In this document: piece after piece, positions 7,924-16,036 of the stretch
How the letters are laid out: every line of letters begins with the position of its first letter
Position numbering within the stretch: position 1 is the stretch's first letter
Source of the DNA: Fibrobacteria bacterium AD312
GTDB lineage: Bacteria > Fibrobacterota > Fibrobacteria > Fibrobacterales > Fibrobacteraceae
Assembly (NCBI GenBank): GCA_001462345.1
Contig: LIUM01000029.1
Location: 1-37,036 of the forward strand
Length of the DNA: 37,036 nt
Direction of reading: 5' to 3'
Position numbers and translations under genes: made by a program
Notes under the pieces: generated by a model
What the model saw: only the letters and a program-made list of their open reading frames with translations
Told to the model about the DNA's origin: nothing
Database searches by the model: none

Positions 7924-8655
7924 TTACTTTTCAAAAACAATCAAACTGCGATAAATGGGTCGGCCTTCTTTACGATACTTTTTTTCAAAGCCTGTCATGA
8001 TGCCTTCTGTAGGTGAAGCGGTATTACGTTCTATAATAGAGCACCCATCAAAATGATCAAAGGTTTCTAAAGCGACTTCATTGTATTCTTTGTGGTCTGT
8101 TCCCCAGTAAAACATTCGTTTACCTGGTTTTAAGGTACGAGCCACTTCAGTTAAAAAGTCAGGCCTTAACAATCTATTTTTGTGGTGGCGTTCTTTGGGC
8201 CATGGATCGGGAAAATACATATGAAACGCATCTACCGAGTTAGACGGAACGGCGTCGCGTAGAAAATAAAACATGTCTCCACAGAGCATTTGCGTGTGGT
8301 CTAAAACTTTTTTCTTGATTAAACGATCCATACAGAAAACGGCCCAGGTTTTATCCCATTCGCTTCCTAAAAGAGATAATTCAGGGTGTTTTTGTGCATA
8401 TTCTACAAGGAAACTCCCTTTACCAGAACCTATTTCAATTTCAATGGGCTTGCTTAAATCGCTAAATAGCTCGCTCCATTGAAAGTCTATCTTATGAGGC
8501 TTATTGTCTGGAGTTTGAATCGGTTTACGCCTAGCTTCAGGGTTATTTCTAAAGGAAAAATACCACAAACCCTTTTCTTCAGGATCTTCTTTTAAGTCGC
8601 GGTAAAATTCAGGAATCTCTTTATTGTTTTCGATTTCTTCGTTCATCATTTCCAC
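7924..8655 (-). CDS. trmB: tRNA (guanine-N7-)-methyltransferase
   Basis: TrmB of 243 residues, which makes m7G46 in the variable loop of tRNAs using SAM. The SAM-binding motif IEIGSGKGSF is at 73-82 and the family signature YFPDPWPKERHHKNRL at 147-162; the latter holds the catalytic and tRNA-contact residues. The N-terminal 60 residues are acidic and less conserved. Several Met codons near the start (residues 1, 3 and 4) make the exact start uncertain by a few residues. It begins one base after the RNase Z-like gene and is followed 20 bases later by recN, so it is internal to a minus-strand operon. Confidence 0.95.
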   Translation of the reverse strand: MEMMNEEIENNKEIPEFYRDLKEDPEEKGLWYFSFRNNPEARRKPIQTPDNKPHKIDFQWSELFSDLSKPIEIEIGSGKGSFLVEYAQKHPELSLLGSEWDKTWAVFCMDRLIKKKVLDHTQMLCGDMFYFLRDAVPSNSVDAFHMYFPDPWPKERHHKNRLLRPDFLTEVARTLKPGKRMFYWGTDHKEYNEVALETFDHFDGCSIIERNTASPTEGIMTGFEKKYRKEGRPIYRSLIVFEK

Positions 8656-8656
8656 A

Positions 8657-9547
8657 TTATAGCATGACGGTGATTTTATCTTTAATAAATTCAGGAAGCT
8701 TGCTTTCTAGAGCTTCAAGAATGTGCTTTTCGGAGTATTTCATTGAAAAATGATTTAATATGATTTTTTCACATTCTATTTCATTTTTTTTCTCTTCTAA
8801 GATGGCGATAATTTTATTTAGATGAGAATGCCCTTTCTTTTGGGCCATTTCAATTTCGTTATCATCAATAAAAGTACACTCAGTCACAAGAATAGGGGAT
8901 TTCCAGATAGAGCTTTTATCTAGGAGGCTTTCGCTTTTGCAATCACCCATAAATGTCACTAAGGGTTCATAAATTTCTTGAGTAATCTCCACATTATTTT
9001 GTCGAAGTTCAATAATCTCTTGAGTGGTACATTTTAAGTATTTTTCAAGTAGTTTCTTTTTGTATTGAAATAGGGTACAACCCAACGTGGGTATCGAGTG
9101 GCTTACTTCAAAGGCCTCTAGGGCAAGGTCTTTTCGATATTGCAATATGATTTTTTCGTCTGTTTTAATGGGAATCAAGTTAGGAATTTGAATTCGATAT
9201 TCAGGGACCCCTTCAAAAGCGGCTTCTGCACGGATCCATTGGCATGCCTTTTCGTAGATTTTTTCAGAAAGGTAGTAGGCGGCATCTTTTTGAAGCCCCA
9301 TCATTTTACGTAAACTGTGGTGCCTCATTAAACACCTGCTATGGTCTCCGTGGGCATGTGTTAAGAAAACATGGTCTATGGGAATGGCTGTTAAAGGACA
9401 TTCTCCCATATCTACGGCAAAATTAAGCTCTGGAAGTAAATGGTAACTAGCGAGACCCGATATTGAAAAACCAGATAAATTGAACCTTTTTGTTTGTAAA
9501 TGAGTCTGTTTTAAGGCATTATGGATGTATTTATTTTCAGTTGTCAA
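8657..9547 (-). CDS. MBL-fold hydrolase of the RNase Z type
   Basis: Metallo-beta-lactamase-fold protein of 296 residues. The zinc ligand set matches RNase Z: LTHAHGDH (motif II), SHSIPTLGC (motif III His), MGDCK (motif IV Asp), TECTF, GHSH and NHFSMKYS near the end (equivalent to the THVSSRY-type motif V). RNase Z cuts the 3' trailer from tRNA precursors that lack encoded CCA, as the initiator tRNA in this window does. The flexible exosite arm seen in long bacterial RNase Z is not obvious, so I do not assign the symbol. The only plausible start is a TTG at 9547, since no ATG occurs until well inside the fold. It heads the operon with trmB one base downstream. Confidence 0.8.
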   Translation of the reverse strand: MTTENKYIHNALKQTHLQTKRFNLSGFSISGLASYHLLPELNFAVDMGECPLTAIPIDHVFLTHAHGDHSRCLMRHHSLRKMMGLQKDAAYYLSEKIYEKACQWIRAEAAFEGVPEYRIQIPNLIPIKTDEKIILQYRKDLALEAFEVSHSIPTLGCTLFQYKKKLLEKYLKCTTQEIIELRQNNVEITQEIYEPLVTFMGDCKSESLLDKSSIWKSPILVTECTFIDDNEIEMAQKKGHSHLNKIIAILEEKKNEIECEKIILNHFSMKYSEKHILEALESKLPEFIKDKITVML

Positions 9548-9632
9548 AAGTCGTATCCGGATATGGTTCTCTTTTTTACAAAGATAGATAAAAAAACATC
9601 TTTTTTTTTTGATACGATTTACAAAAACTATA

Positions 9633-9658
9633 GGTATATTCTAACTTGGAATACATAG
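9633..9658. promoter_or_regulatory. Candidate PadR operator dyad
   Basis: Imperfect inverted repeat GTATATTC-N7-GAATACAT lies about 65 bases upstream of the PadR start, between divergent genes. PadR-family regulators commonly bind ATGTAT/ATACAT-type dyads and control their own promoters. The match is partial, so this is a suggestion only. Confidence 0.35.
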
Positions 9659-9720
9659 TTTAAAAAGACACAAAAAACACCCAAATTGTCGTTTTTTTAA
9701 TTTTGCATAAAAGGATCTCG

Positions 9721-10342
9721 CATGAATAGATATGATTTGGTTTTATTAGGCTTTATTTTGGAACGCGAATGCAGTGGTTATGATATCATGACCGAAATAA
9801 GGAAACGGGAATTAGACCGTTGGGCTAAAATCAGTACATCTACTATTTATAACCGTTTGATTCGTCTAGAAAAGAATGAGTACATCACAGGTCGTTCTGA
9901 ACGTGATGGTAATAGACCCGAACGAATGATGTATACAATCACCGATAAAGGCCGTGAACTATTAAAGAAAGAAATTCTAAAGCATTTGACTGGTTTTAAT
10001 GATGATCCAAGAACGCTGGGTTATGCTTTCTTATACGGTGTTGAACCGAAGGAAGCGGTTCGCTCCTTAGAAGTTCACGAACGAAGATTATTACAAGAAA
10101 TTGAACGCTTAAATGAAATGATTGCAAATGAACCTCGTCCGACTCTTTTTTCAGAAGGACCGTTCTTAAACTGTATGAGCCGTGATCATATTTTAGTCGA
10201 ATTAAAGTATGTTCGCGCGGCCATTTCTATTTTGCGTGACCCTAGCAGAAACAAACAGCTAGATGGCTATTTTTACATTAATTTTGGTGCACGTCATTTT
10301 GATAAGCGTGAACCATCTACCGATTCAAATCGAGAAGTTTAA
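9721..10342 (+). CDS. PadR-family transcriptional regulator
   Basis: Regulator of 206 residues. Residues 1-85 form the PadR winged helix: DLVLLGFILERECSGYDI, then the recognition region STSTIYNRLIRLEKNEYI and the wing with RPERMMYTITDKGRELL. The C-terminal part (about 110-180) is charged and helical, like the Vir-type dimerisation domain in longer PadR proteins. The family usually represses nearby genes and responds to small, often phenolic, ligands, though the ligand here is unknown. The ATG at 9721 has an AAGGA ribosome binding site 8 bases ahead. The GH94 phosphorylase starts 29 bases after the stop with no terminator between, so the two are probably cotranscribed and PadR is the likely local regulator. 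Confidence 0.9.
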
Positions 10343-10371
10343 TATAAACCCCTCACACTCATGGAGTCCAC

Positions 10372-12870
10372 ATGGCTAAAAAAGCGTTAAAGCAAAAGTC
10401 TAACCCTATGAAAGCAGTTAAGAAAAGTACCTCAAAAAAATACGGGTATTTTGATGATGCAAATAAGGAATATGTTCTCACTAATCCTGCAACCCCAATC
10501 AAATGGTGCAACTATGTTGGTACTTTAAAATTTGGTGGTATCGTCGATACTACTGGTGGTTCTTTGATTTGTAAGGGTGATCCTGCTTTAAATCGAATCA
10601 CAAAGTACATTGCTCAAATGCCTGGTTCTGATTTTAAGGCAAGCACAGTTTATATTCGTATTAAAGACGGAAAAAACTATAAAGTATTTTCTCCATTTGT
10701 AACGCCTACTTTAATTCCAATGGATAAATGGGAATGCCATGTTGGCCTTTCTTACAGCCGTTGGATTGCAGAAGCTTTTGGCTTACGCATTCAAATTACG
10801 ATTTTTGTTCCTACTGGATCAAACACTTTACTTCAAGATATCCAGGTCACAAACATTGCTGGTGGCGCTAAAGAAGTCGACATTATTCCTGTTTATGAAT
10901 TCAGCCATTTTGAAGCTGAAAAGCAATTGACCAATGCTGACTGGGTTCCTCAAACAATGACCTTAAAAGCTCACTTCGAAAAAACAGGTCACTGTGTTTT
11001 AGAACAATACGCTTATATGAAGCGCGACTTAGCTGTGAACTATGTAACAGCAGACGCTCCTATTGCAAGCTTTGATGGCGATCGTCGAGTATTCCTTGGC
11101 GCAAATGAAATGGGAAGCTGGGCTAATCCTCTTTCTCTTCAAAACAAAGAGCTTTCTAATAGTGAATGCGATCGTGGCGATAACATTGCTGCCTTTATGA
11201 TTCATGCAGGTAAGTTGGCTGCTAAAAAGAGCTTCCGTACTTGTACTCAACTCGGTCAGGAAGATTCTCTTAAAACCGCCACCAAAGCGATTAAGAAATA
11301 TCGTGACCTAAAAAATGTCGATAAGGCTTTTGATGAGCTTGCTAAATTCTGGGAAAACTACTTGGCCACAGTACAAGTAAATACTCCAGATGCTTCTTTC
11401 AATTCTATGGTGAACGTGCATAATCCACGTCAATGCCATACCACCAAGAACTGGAGCCGTTACCTTTCCTTGTATCAATTAGGTTATGGTACTTCTCGTG
11501 GTATTGGTTATCGTGACTCTAGCCAAGACCTTTTAGGTGTAATGGCTCATATGCCAGAAGAAGCTCTTGAACTTGCTAAGAACCTTCTTTCTGTACAACG
11601 TCCAGAAGGCAACGCCATGCACCAGTACTTGCCATCAAAATTAGATCGCGACGAAGGCGATGAAGCTAATGAAGGCGATAGCCGCGAAAAGGCTGCCGAT
11701 GGCTATTGCAACTGGTATGGGGATGACCATCTTTGGATCGTATTAACGGTCGCTGGTTATCTAAAAGAAACGGGCAATCTTGATTTCCTCAAAGAAGAAA
11801 TTCCTTATTACCAGAAGGGTAAAAAACGTGCTGAACGTGTTAAGGGTTCTGTCTTGGAACACTTACAAAAGAGCTTGAAGTTCTCAAGAGAACATTTAGG
11901 TAAGCATAATCTACCACTTCTTGGTTTTGCAGACTGGAATGACTGCATGAACCTTGCTCCTGGTGCAGAATCCATTTTCAACGCCAGTCTTTATGCTAGA
12001 GCTCTTCTAGAAATGATGGATATTTGTGAAGTCATTGGCGATAAGAAGTCCGTTGAAATGTATAAGACATGGTATAACGACGTTAAAAACGCGCTTAACG
12101 AACATGCTTGGGATGGAAAATGGTGGGTTCGCTGGTTTGGTAAAGATGGCGAAGCCTACGGAACAAACAAAGCCAAGTATGGTAAGATTTATTGTAATAG
12201 CCAATCATGGCCTGTATTTAGCGGCTTAGCCGATGGTGCTCGTGCTGTTCAAGGTATGGACAGCTTAGAAAAGCTTCTAAACACAGAAAATGGTGTTAAG
12301 AAATCTACACCAGGTTATCGCGGCTTTGATCCAACGGTGGGTGGTATTTCTACATATCCTCCTGGAGCAAAAGAAAACGGTGGTATTTTCTTGCATACCA
12401 ATCCTTGGATTATGATTGCAGAAACTATTCTCGGTCGTGGTGACAAGGCTTTCCGTTACTATTGCCAAATTAATCCAGCTGCTAAGAACGACAAGTTGGA
12501 TGAATTTGAATCCGAACCATATTGCTACCCACAGAACATCTTAGGTGATGAACATCCTAAGTTTGGTATGGGACGTAATGCATGGCTTTCAGGTACAAGT
12601 TCCTGGACATACCAAGCTGCAACTCAATACATCTTGGGTGTTCGTGCTAGCTTCGCTGGCTTAATTGTGGATCCTTGTATTCCTTCTTCTTGGAAGGGCT
12701 TTGAAATGGTTCGTAAGTTCCGCGGCGCCACTTATAAAATCACTGTAAAGAATCCTAAGGGAATCTGTAAAGGTGTAGAAAAGATGGTTGTCGATGGTGC
12801 AACTCTTGATAGTAATGTGGCTCCTATTTTCAAAAGTGGCACACATACAATCGAAGTCACTCTCGGTTAA
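10372..12870 (+). CDS. GH94 disaccharide phosphorylase, probably cellobiose phosphorylase
   Basis: Protein of 832 residues of glycoside hydrolase family 94. Cellobiose phosphorylase splits cellobiose with phosphate into glucose 1-phosphate and glucose in the cytoplasm, saving ATP. The family start KYGYFDDANKEYVLTNP appears only at residue 23, after a lysine-rich extension. Landmarks include GTSRGIGYRDSSQDLLG (373-389), the general-acid motif DWND (521-524), ISTYPPGAKENGGIF, and GVRASFAGLIVDPCIPSSW near the C-terminus. No signal peptide is seen. An acidic segment (about 425-442) stands where clostridial cellobiose phosphorylases read PLTKKGNNEIG, so chitobiose or another beta-disaccharide remains possible. 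It has a GGAG ribosome binding site, a strong terminator, and codon choice suggesting high expression. It sits directly behind the PadR regulator. Confidence 0.9.
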   Translation: MAKKALKQKSNPMKAVKKSTSKKYGYFDDANKEYVLTNPATPIKWCNYVGTLKFGGIVDTTGGSLICKGDPALNRITKYIAQMPGSDFKASTVYIRIKDGKNYKVFSPFVTPTLIPMDKWECHVGLSYSRWIAEAFGLRIQITIFVPTGSNTLLQDIQVTNIAGGAKEVDIIPVYEFSHFEAEKQLTNADWVPQTMTLKAHFEKTGHCVLEQYAYMKRDLAVNYVTADAPIASFDGDRRVFLGANEMGSWANPLSLQNKELSNSECDRGDNIAAFMIHAGKLAAKKSFRTCTQLGQEDSLKTATKAIKKYRDLKNVDKAFDELAKFWENYLATVQVNTPDASFNSMVNVHNPRQCHTTKNWSRYLSLYQLGYGTSRGIGYRDSSQDLLGVMAHMPEEALELAKNLLSVQRPEGNAMHQYLPSKLDRDEGDEANEGDSREKAADGYCNWYGDDHLWIVLTVAGYLKETGNLDFLKEEIPYYQKGKKRAERVKGSVLEHLQKSLKFSREHLGKHNLPLLGFADWNDCMNLAPGAESIFNASLYARALLEMMDICEVIGDKKSVEMYKTWYNDVKNALNEHAWDGKWWVRWFGKDGEAYGTNKAKYGKIYCNSQSWPVFSGLADGARAVQGMDSLEKLLNTENGVKKSTPGYRGFDPTVGGISTYPPGAKENGGIFLHTNPWIMIAETILGRGDKAFRYYCQINPAAKNDKLDEFESEPYCYPQNILGDEHPKFGMGRNAWLSGTSSWTYQAATQYILGVRASFAGLIVDPCIPSSWKGFEMVRKFRGATYKITVKNPKGICKGVEKMVVDGATLDSNVAPIFKSGTHTIEVTLG

Positions 12871-12887
12871 TTTTCTATAGAACAAAA

Positions 12888-12921
12888 AAAAGACTCTGCT
12901 TAGGCAGGGTCTTTTTTTTTT
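12888..12921 (+). terminator. Rho-independent terminator after the GH94 gene
   Basis: Hairpin GACTCTGC-TTAG-GCAGGGTC (12892-12911) with a preceding A run and a following run of about ten T. It begins 17 bases after the phosphorylase stop codon. Confidence 0.92.
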
Positions 12922-13283
12922 CCCAAAAAACAGAGAATCTTACTATTTATAACGATTCAAAATAAGTGTAAAAACGTTACCCTACAACCAATAAATTATA
13001 CATGAACTTAAACTTGAAATAGAAAAATTGGATCATGGTGTGATTTAATAAGAGGGTAAATTAAGCGATCATATTTATTTTTAAATGATTTCCAAACCGA
13101 GAGTCGCAAAAACATGTTTACATGTTTTTATGACCGAGGTGCAGAATCAAAATGACGAAGTCATTTCATTCTAAATAAAAAAGAAGAAATCTGCTACTAA
13201 AATAGCCAATGATATCGGAGTTATTCCAAACATGATATGTAGGACTTACTTGAAAGAGGTAAATATTGGTGATTAAATAAATT
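12922..13283. other. Intergenic region with two hairpins, no gene
   Basis: About 360 bases between the GH94 terminator and the end of holA. No open frame looks coding on either strand. The only structure I see is the pair of inverted repeats at 13108-13171, listed separately. Confidence 0.6.
13108..13171. repeat. Two adjacent inverted repeats
   Basis: The first is a perfect palindromic arm pair, AAAAACATGT-TT-ACATGTTTTT (13108-13129). The second, 15 bases on, has arms AAATGAC-GAA-GTCATTT (13150-13166) extended by GAAT and ATTC (13144-13171). The first could act as a weak two-way terminator, including for holA. Together they could be a small structured RNA or a remnant of a REP-like element. 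Confidence 0.6.
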
Positions 13284-14249
13284 TTATCGAACAATAAGAG
13301 CCGCGAGCGCGAGTTCTTGCGACATCCTAGAAGAACATTGGCCTGATTTGATTTCAAAATCAAGGTCTGCAAGCCTTTTTATGATACGGCAAAGCAACTG
13401 CTTATTCCATTTTTTGGCGCGTTGAGGTTCATTTTCTTTAATGCAGAAAAGGTATTCATTTGCCCCTAATTTTTTTGCTATTTCTTTGGGAGGCATGCCT
13501 TGTTCTAGTAAACTATTTACATGTAAAAGACGTACAGAGTAATGATACAGAGCAGAAGCGATTTGAATGCCTGTAACCCCATTATCTAAAAGTTCTTTTG
13601 TTTTTCGAACAAAGGCAGAAGCATCGCGGTTGCCAAAAGATTCTCTAATTTCGAAAGCTTGAATTTCTCTTTGAGGAACAACCATCGTTTTAACAAGCTC
13701 TAAAGAAATCTCTTTACAAGTAGGAGCAAATAAAATAATCTTCTCCATCTCTGCCGCAATTAAAGCAGTATCTGTTCCTATTGCTTCTGAAAGATAACGA
13801 CAGGCAAGAGGGTCTATGGCTTTATTAAAATGCGTGATCGCTAAATTAGAAATCCACTTTTCCATTTCCCAAGGTTTAGGGAGCTCGTATTTTTCAATAG
13901 TAGCACATTTTTTTAAAGCTTTGTATAAATCGGTAGTCGCAGCTAATTTTTCAAATTCAAATAATAAAGACCCAGAGGGATTGGTGTTAAGCCAGTCTGC
14001 AAGAGTATGCATGTCTGCTGCTTTAAGAGCTTCTGCACGGCGTACAACTATAGCTTGCTCAGGAGAAAACATAGACACAGATGCGCATGATTCCATGACT
14101 TTATCTGCAATAGCGATGTTCGTATCTGTAGCATAAAGAATTTGTTTAGATAAAGGATCGTCTTTTAACTCTTTTAGAGTCTCAGATAAAAAAGCTTCTA
14201 TCCGCCGTTCCTTGCTGAATAAATCGCCACCAATCAATGATAGAATCAT
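13284..14249 (-). CDS. holA: DNA polymerase III delta subunit
   Basis: Protein of 321 residues, close to the usual 330-340. HolA opens the beta sliding clamp as part of the clamp-loader complex during replication. The N-terminus SLIGGDLFSKERRIEAFL corresponds to the family's nucleotide-fold start. The clamp-contact region SMFSPEQAIVVRRAEALK and the C-terminal collar domain (GNRDASAFVRKTKELLDNGVTGIQIASALYHYSVRLLHV, helical) follow the usual order. There are no Walker motifs, as expected for delta. It lies 11 bases downstream of greA and is probably cotranscribed with it. Sequence conservation in this family is low, so the call rests on overall pattern and length. Confidence 0.85.
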   Translation of the reverse strand: MILSLIGGDLFSKERRIEAFLSETLKELKDDPLSKQILYATDTNIAIADKVMESCASVSMFSPEQAIVVRRAEALKAADMHTLADWLNTNPSGSLLFEFEKLAATTDLYKALKKCATIEKYELPKPWEMEKWISNLAITHFNKAIDPLACRYLSEAIGTDTALIAAEMEKIILFAPTCKEISLELVKTMVVPQREIQAFEIRESFGNRDASAFVRKTKELLDNGVTGIQIASALYHYSVRLLHVNSLLEQGMPPKEIAKKLGANEYLFCIKENEPQRAKKWNKQLLCRIIKRLADLDFEIKSGQCSSRMSQELALAALIVR

Positions 14250-14260
14250 AGGATTTTTAA

Positions 14261-14731
14261 TTACCTGTAATCTATTATTTCCAGTAGATTAATGTTACCA
14301 TTTGGTAATTTGACTTCAGCAATTTCACCACGAGTTTTGCCTAATAAAGCTTCACCAATAGGGCTCTTAAAACTGATTTTACCATTGATAGGATCTACGC
14401 CTTCTGGAGAAACCAATTGATAAGTACTTTTTTTGCCTGTTTTGACGTTTTTAACGTCTACAGTAGCTCCAAATTTTACACTATCGGACTTAGAAGGGTC
14501 ATAAGCAATGATCACAGAACGAGCAATCTTGTCTTCCAAGTGATGAATTCTCGATTCAATCTCGCCTTGACGGTCTTTTGCAGCGTGATATTCAGCATTT
14601 TCTTTAAGATCACCCTGAGCACGGGCATCGGCTATCTCTGAGATAATATGAGGACGCTCTACTTTTTTTAAATTCTCCAACTCTTGTACAAGTTGGTCAT
14701 ACGTTTCTTGTGTTACAGGGATGTTTTCCAT
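14261..14731 (-). CDS. greA: Transcription elongation factor GreA
   Basis: Protein of 156 residues, standard GreA length. GreA enters the RNA polymerase secondary channel and stimulates cleavage of backtracked RNA. The N-terminal coiled coil (about 1-75) carries the acidic tip motif GDLKENAEYHAAKDRQ with Asp41 and Glu44, the residues that help position catalytic magnesium. The C-terminal FKBP-like domain includes ISFKSPIGEALLGKTRGE. The short GTACCTTGT element just ahead of the ATG is the only promoter hint. It is divergent from argJ and is followed by holA. Confidence 0.97.
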   Translation of the reverse strand: MENIPVTQETYDQLVQELENLKKVERPHIISEIADARAQGDLKENAEYHAAKDRQGEIESRIHHLEDKIARSVIIAYDPSKSDSVKFGATVDVKNVKTGKKSTYQLVSPEGVDPINGKISFKSPIGEALLGKTRGEIAEVKLPNGNINLLEIIDYR

Positions 14732-14809
14732 AATTTTACAAGGTACAAATTTTTTTGAACCATTGTCTATTTTTTTAAAAAAGAACAGGACTTTTAGGAG
14801 ATAACCTTC

Positions 14810-16018
14810 ATGTATTCGATAATTAAAGATGGCGGCGTTTGTTCTCCCCGAGGTTTTTTAGCTTCAGGGATTAAAGCGGGGATTAAAGCGAGTGGCAATG
14901 CCGATATGGCTTTGCTAAAAAGTGAGCGTGCGGCTCGATGTTTTGCTGTCTTTACCACAAACAAAGTGAAGGCTGCTCCAGTGCTCTACGATAAGGATGT
15001 TTTAGAACATGCTCACTTTGCTTCTGCTGTGATTGTAAATAGTGGAAATGCCAACGCTTGTACTGGCAGTCAAGGTTATGCAGATAGTGAAAAAATGGCT
15101 CTCCTCACCGAAGAAGGTTTGAATTTAACACCAAAGAGTGTTCTCGTTTGTAGCACGGGTGTGATAGGTCATTTAATGCCTATGGATAAGGTCGAAGCGG
15201 GAATCCCTAAATTAATTGAAAAGTTAAGCTCAGATAATTCTATTGATTTTGCAAAAGCGATTTTAACAACAGACCTCGCTATGAAGTCTCTTGCTGTTGA
15301 AATTAAAACAGAAAAGGGAAATGTCCGTATTGGTGGCGCTTGCAAGGGAAGCGGCATGATTCATCCTAATATGGCGACGATGCTTGCTTTTATCACTACA
15401 GACGTTGGCCTTCCTATTGATTTCTTTGCTGAATTTAGAGCAAATATTGATGACTCTTTTAACGCGATTACCGTGGATGGCGATACCAGTACAAATGATA
15501 CTTGCATATTGCTTGCTAATGGAATGAGTGATATTCAGTATGCCGACATGAGTTTATCTGAACAAGGTGAATTTAGAGCCGCTCTCACAATGCTTATGCA
15601 AGAGCTTGCTAAATCCATTGTACGTGATGGAGAAGGCGCTACGAAGCTTATTGAAATTCGTGTAGAGAATGCAGAATCGCACAAAGATGCGTTAAAGATG
15701 GCTCGTTTTATTGGAACAAGTAATCTCGCTAAATGCGCTATGTTTGGAGAAGATCCAAACTGGGGACGAATCCTCTCTAGTGCAGGTTCTAGCGGTGTCA
15801 ATATGGTCGCAGACCATACGGATCTCTATTTTGGAGACGTTCAAGTGCTCTCCAGTGGCCGTCCAGTAGCATGCAATAAAGAAGCATTACACGCTGTCGT
15901 AAGACAACGTGAATACAAAGTAACACTCGTGTTAAATATTGGCCATGCATCTGCAAGTGCGTTTACTTGTGATTTAAGCTATGACTACGTTAAAATAAAT
16001 GCAGAATACACCACCTAA
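14810..16018 (+). CDS. argJ: Bifunctional ornithine acetyltransferase / N-acetylglutamate synthase
   Basis: ArgJ of 402 residues. It recycles the acetyl group from N-acetylornithine to glutamate in arginine biosynthesis and may also make N-acetylglutamate from acetyl-CoA. The self-cleavage site is clear: KGSGMIHPNMATMLAF, where cleavage before Thr190 yields alpha and beta chains and makes Thr190 the nucleophile. The oxyanion residues STG (115-117) are present, and GEDPNWGRI and the C-terminal SYDYVKINAEYTT are typical of the family. Whether it is mono- or bifunctional cannot be told from sequence alone. The start has a TAGGAG ribosome binding site. No other arg genes are in the window. Its stop lies one base from the stop of the convergent lipoprotein gene. 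Confidence 0.96.
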   Translation: MYSIIKDGGVCSPRGFLASGIKAGIKASGNADMALLKSERAARCFAVFTTNKVKAAPVLYDKDVLEHAHFASAVIVNSGNANACTGSQGYADSEKMALLTEEGLNLTPKSVLVCSTGVIGHLMPMDKVEAGIPKLIEKLSSDNSIDFAKAILTTDLAMKSLAVEIKTEKGNVRIGGACKGSGMIHPNMATMLAFITTDVGLPIDFFAEFRANIDDSFNAITVDGDTSTNDTCILLANGMSDIQYADMSLSEQGEFRAALTMLMQELAKSIVRDGEGATKLIEIRVENAESHKDALKMARFIGTSNLAKCAMFGEDPNWGRILSSAGSSGVNMVADHTDLYFGDVQVLSSGRPVACNKEALHAVVRQREYKVTLVLNIGHASASAFTCDLSYDYVKINAEYTT

Positions 16019-16036
16019 TTTATGGTGTATCTTTTA
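16006..16036 (+). terminator. Terminator hairpin spanning the convergent ends of argJ and the FISUMP gene
   Basis: The 8-bp stem ATACACCA / TGGTGTAT (16006-16013 and 16023-16030) has both stop codons in its loop and is followed on the plus strand by CTTTTATA. It lies inside the coding ends of both genes. On the minus strand the T run is poor, so it probably serves argJ best. Confidence 0.6.

Noticed and set aside
9552-9561. Palindrome TATCCGGATA upstream of the RNase Z-like gene as an operator
   Set aside because: Only 10 bp with no flanking symmetry; too short to separate from chance.
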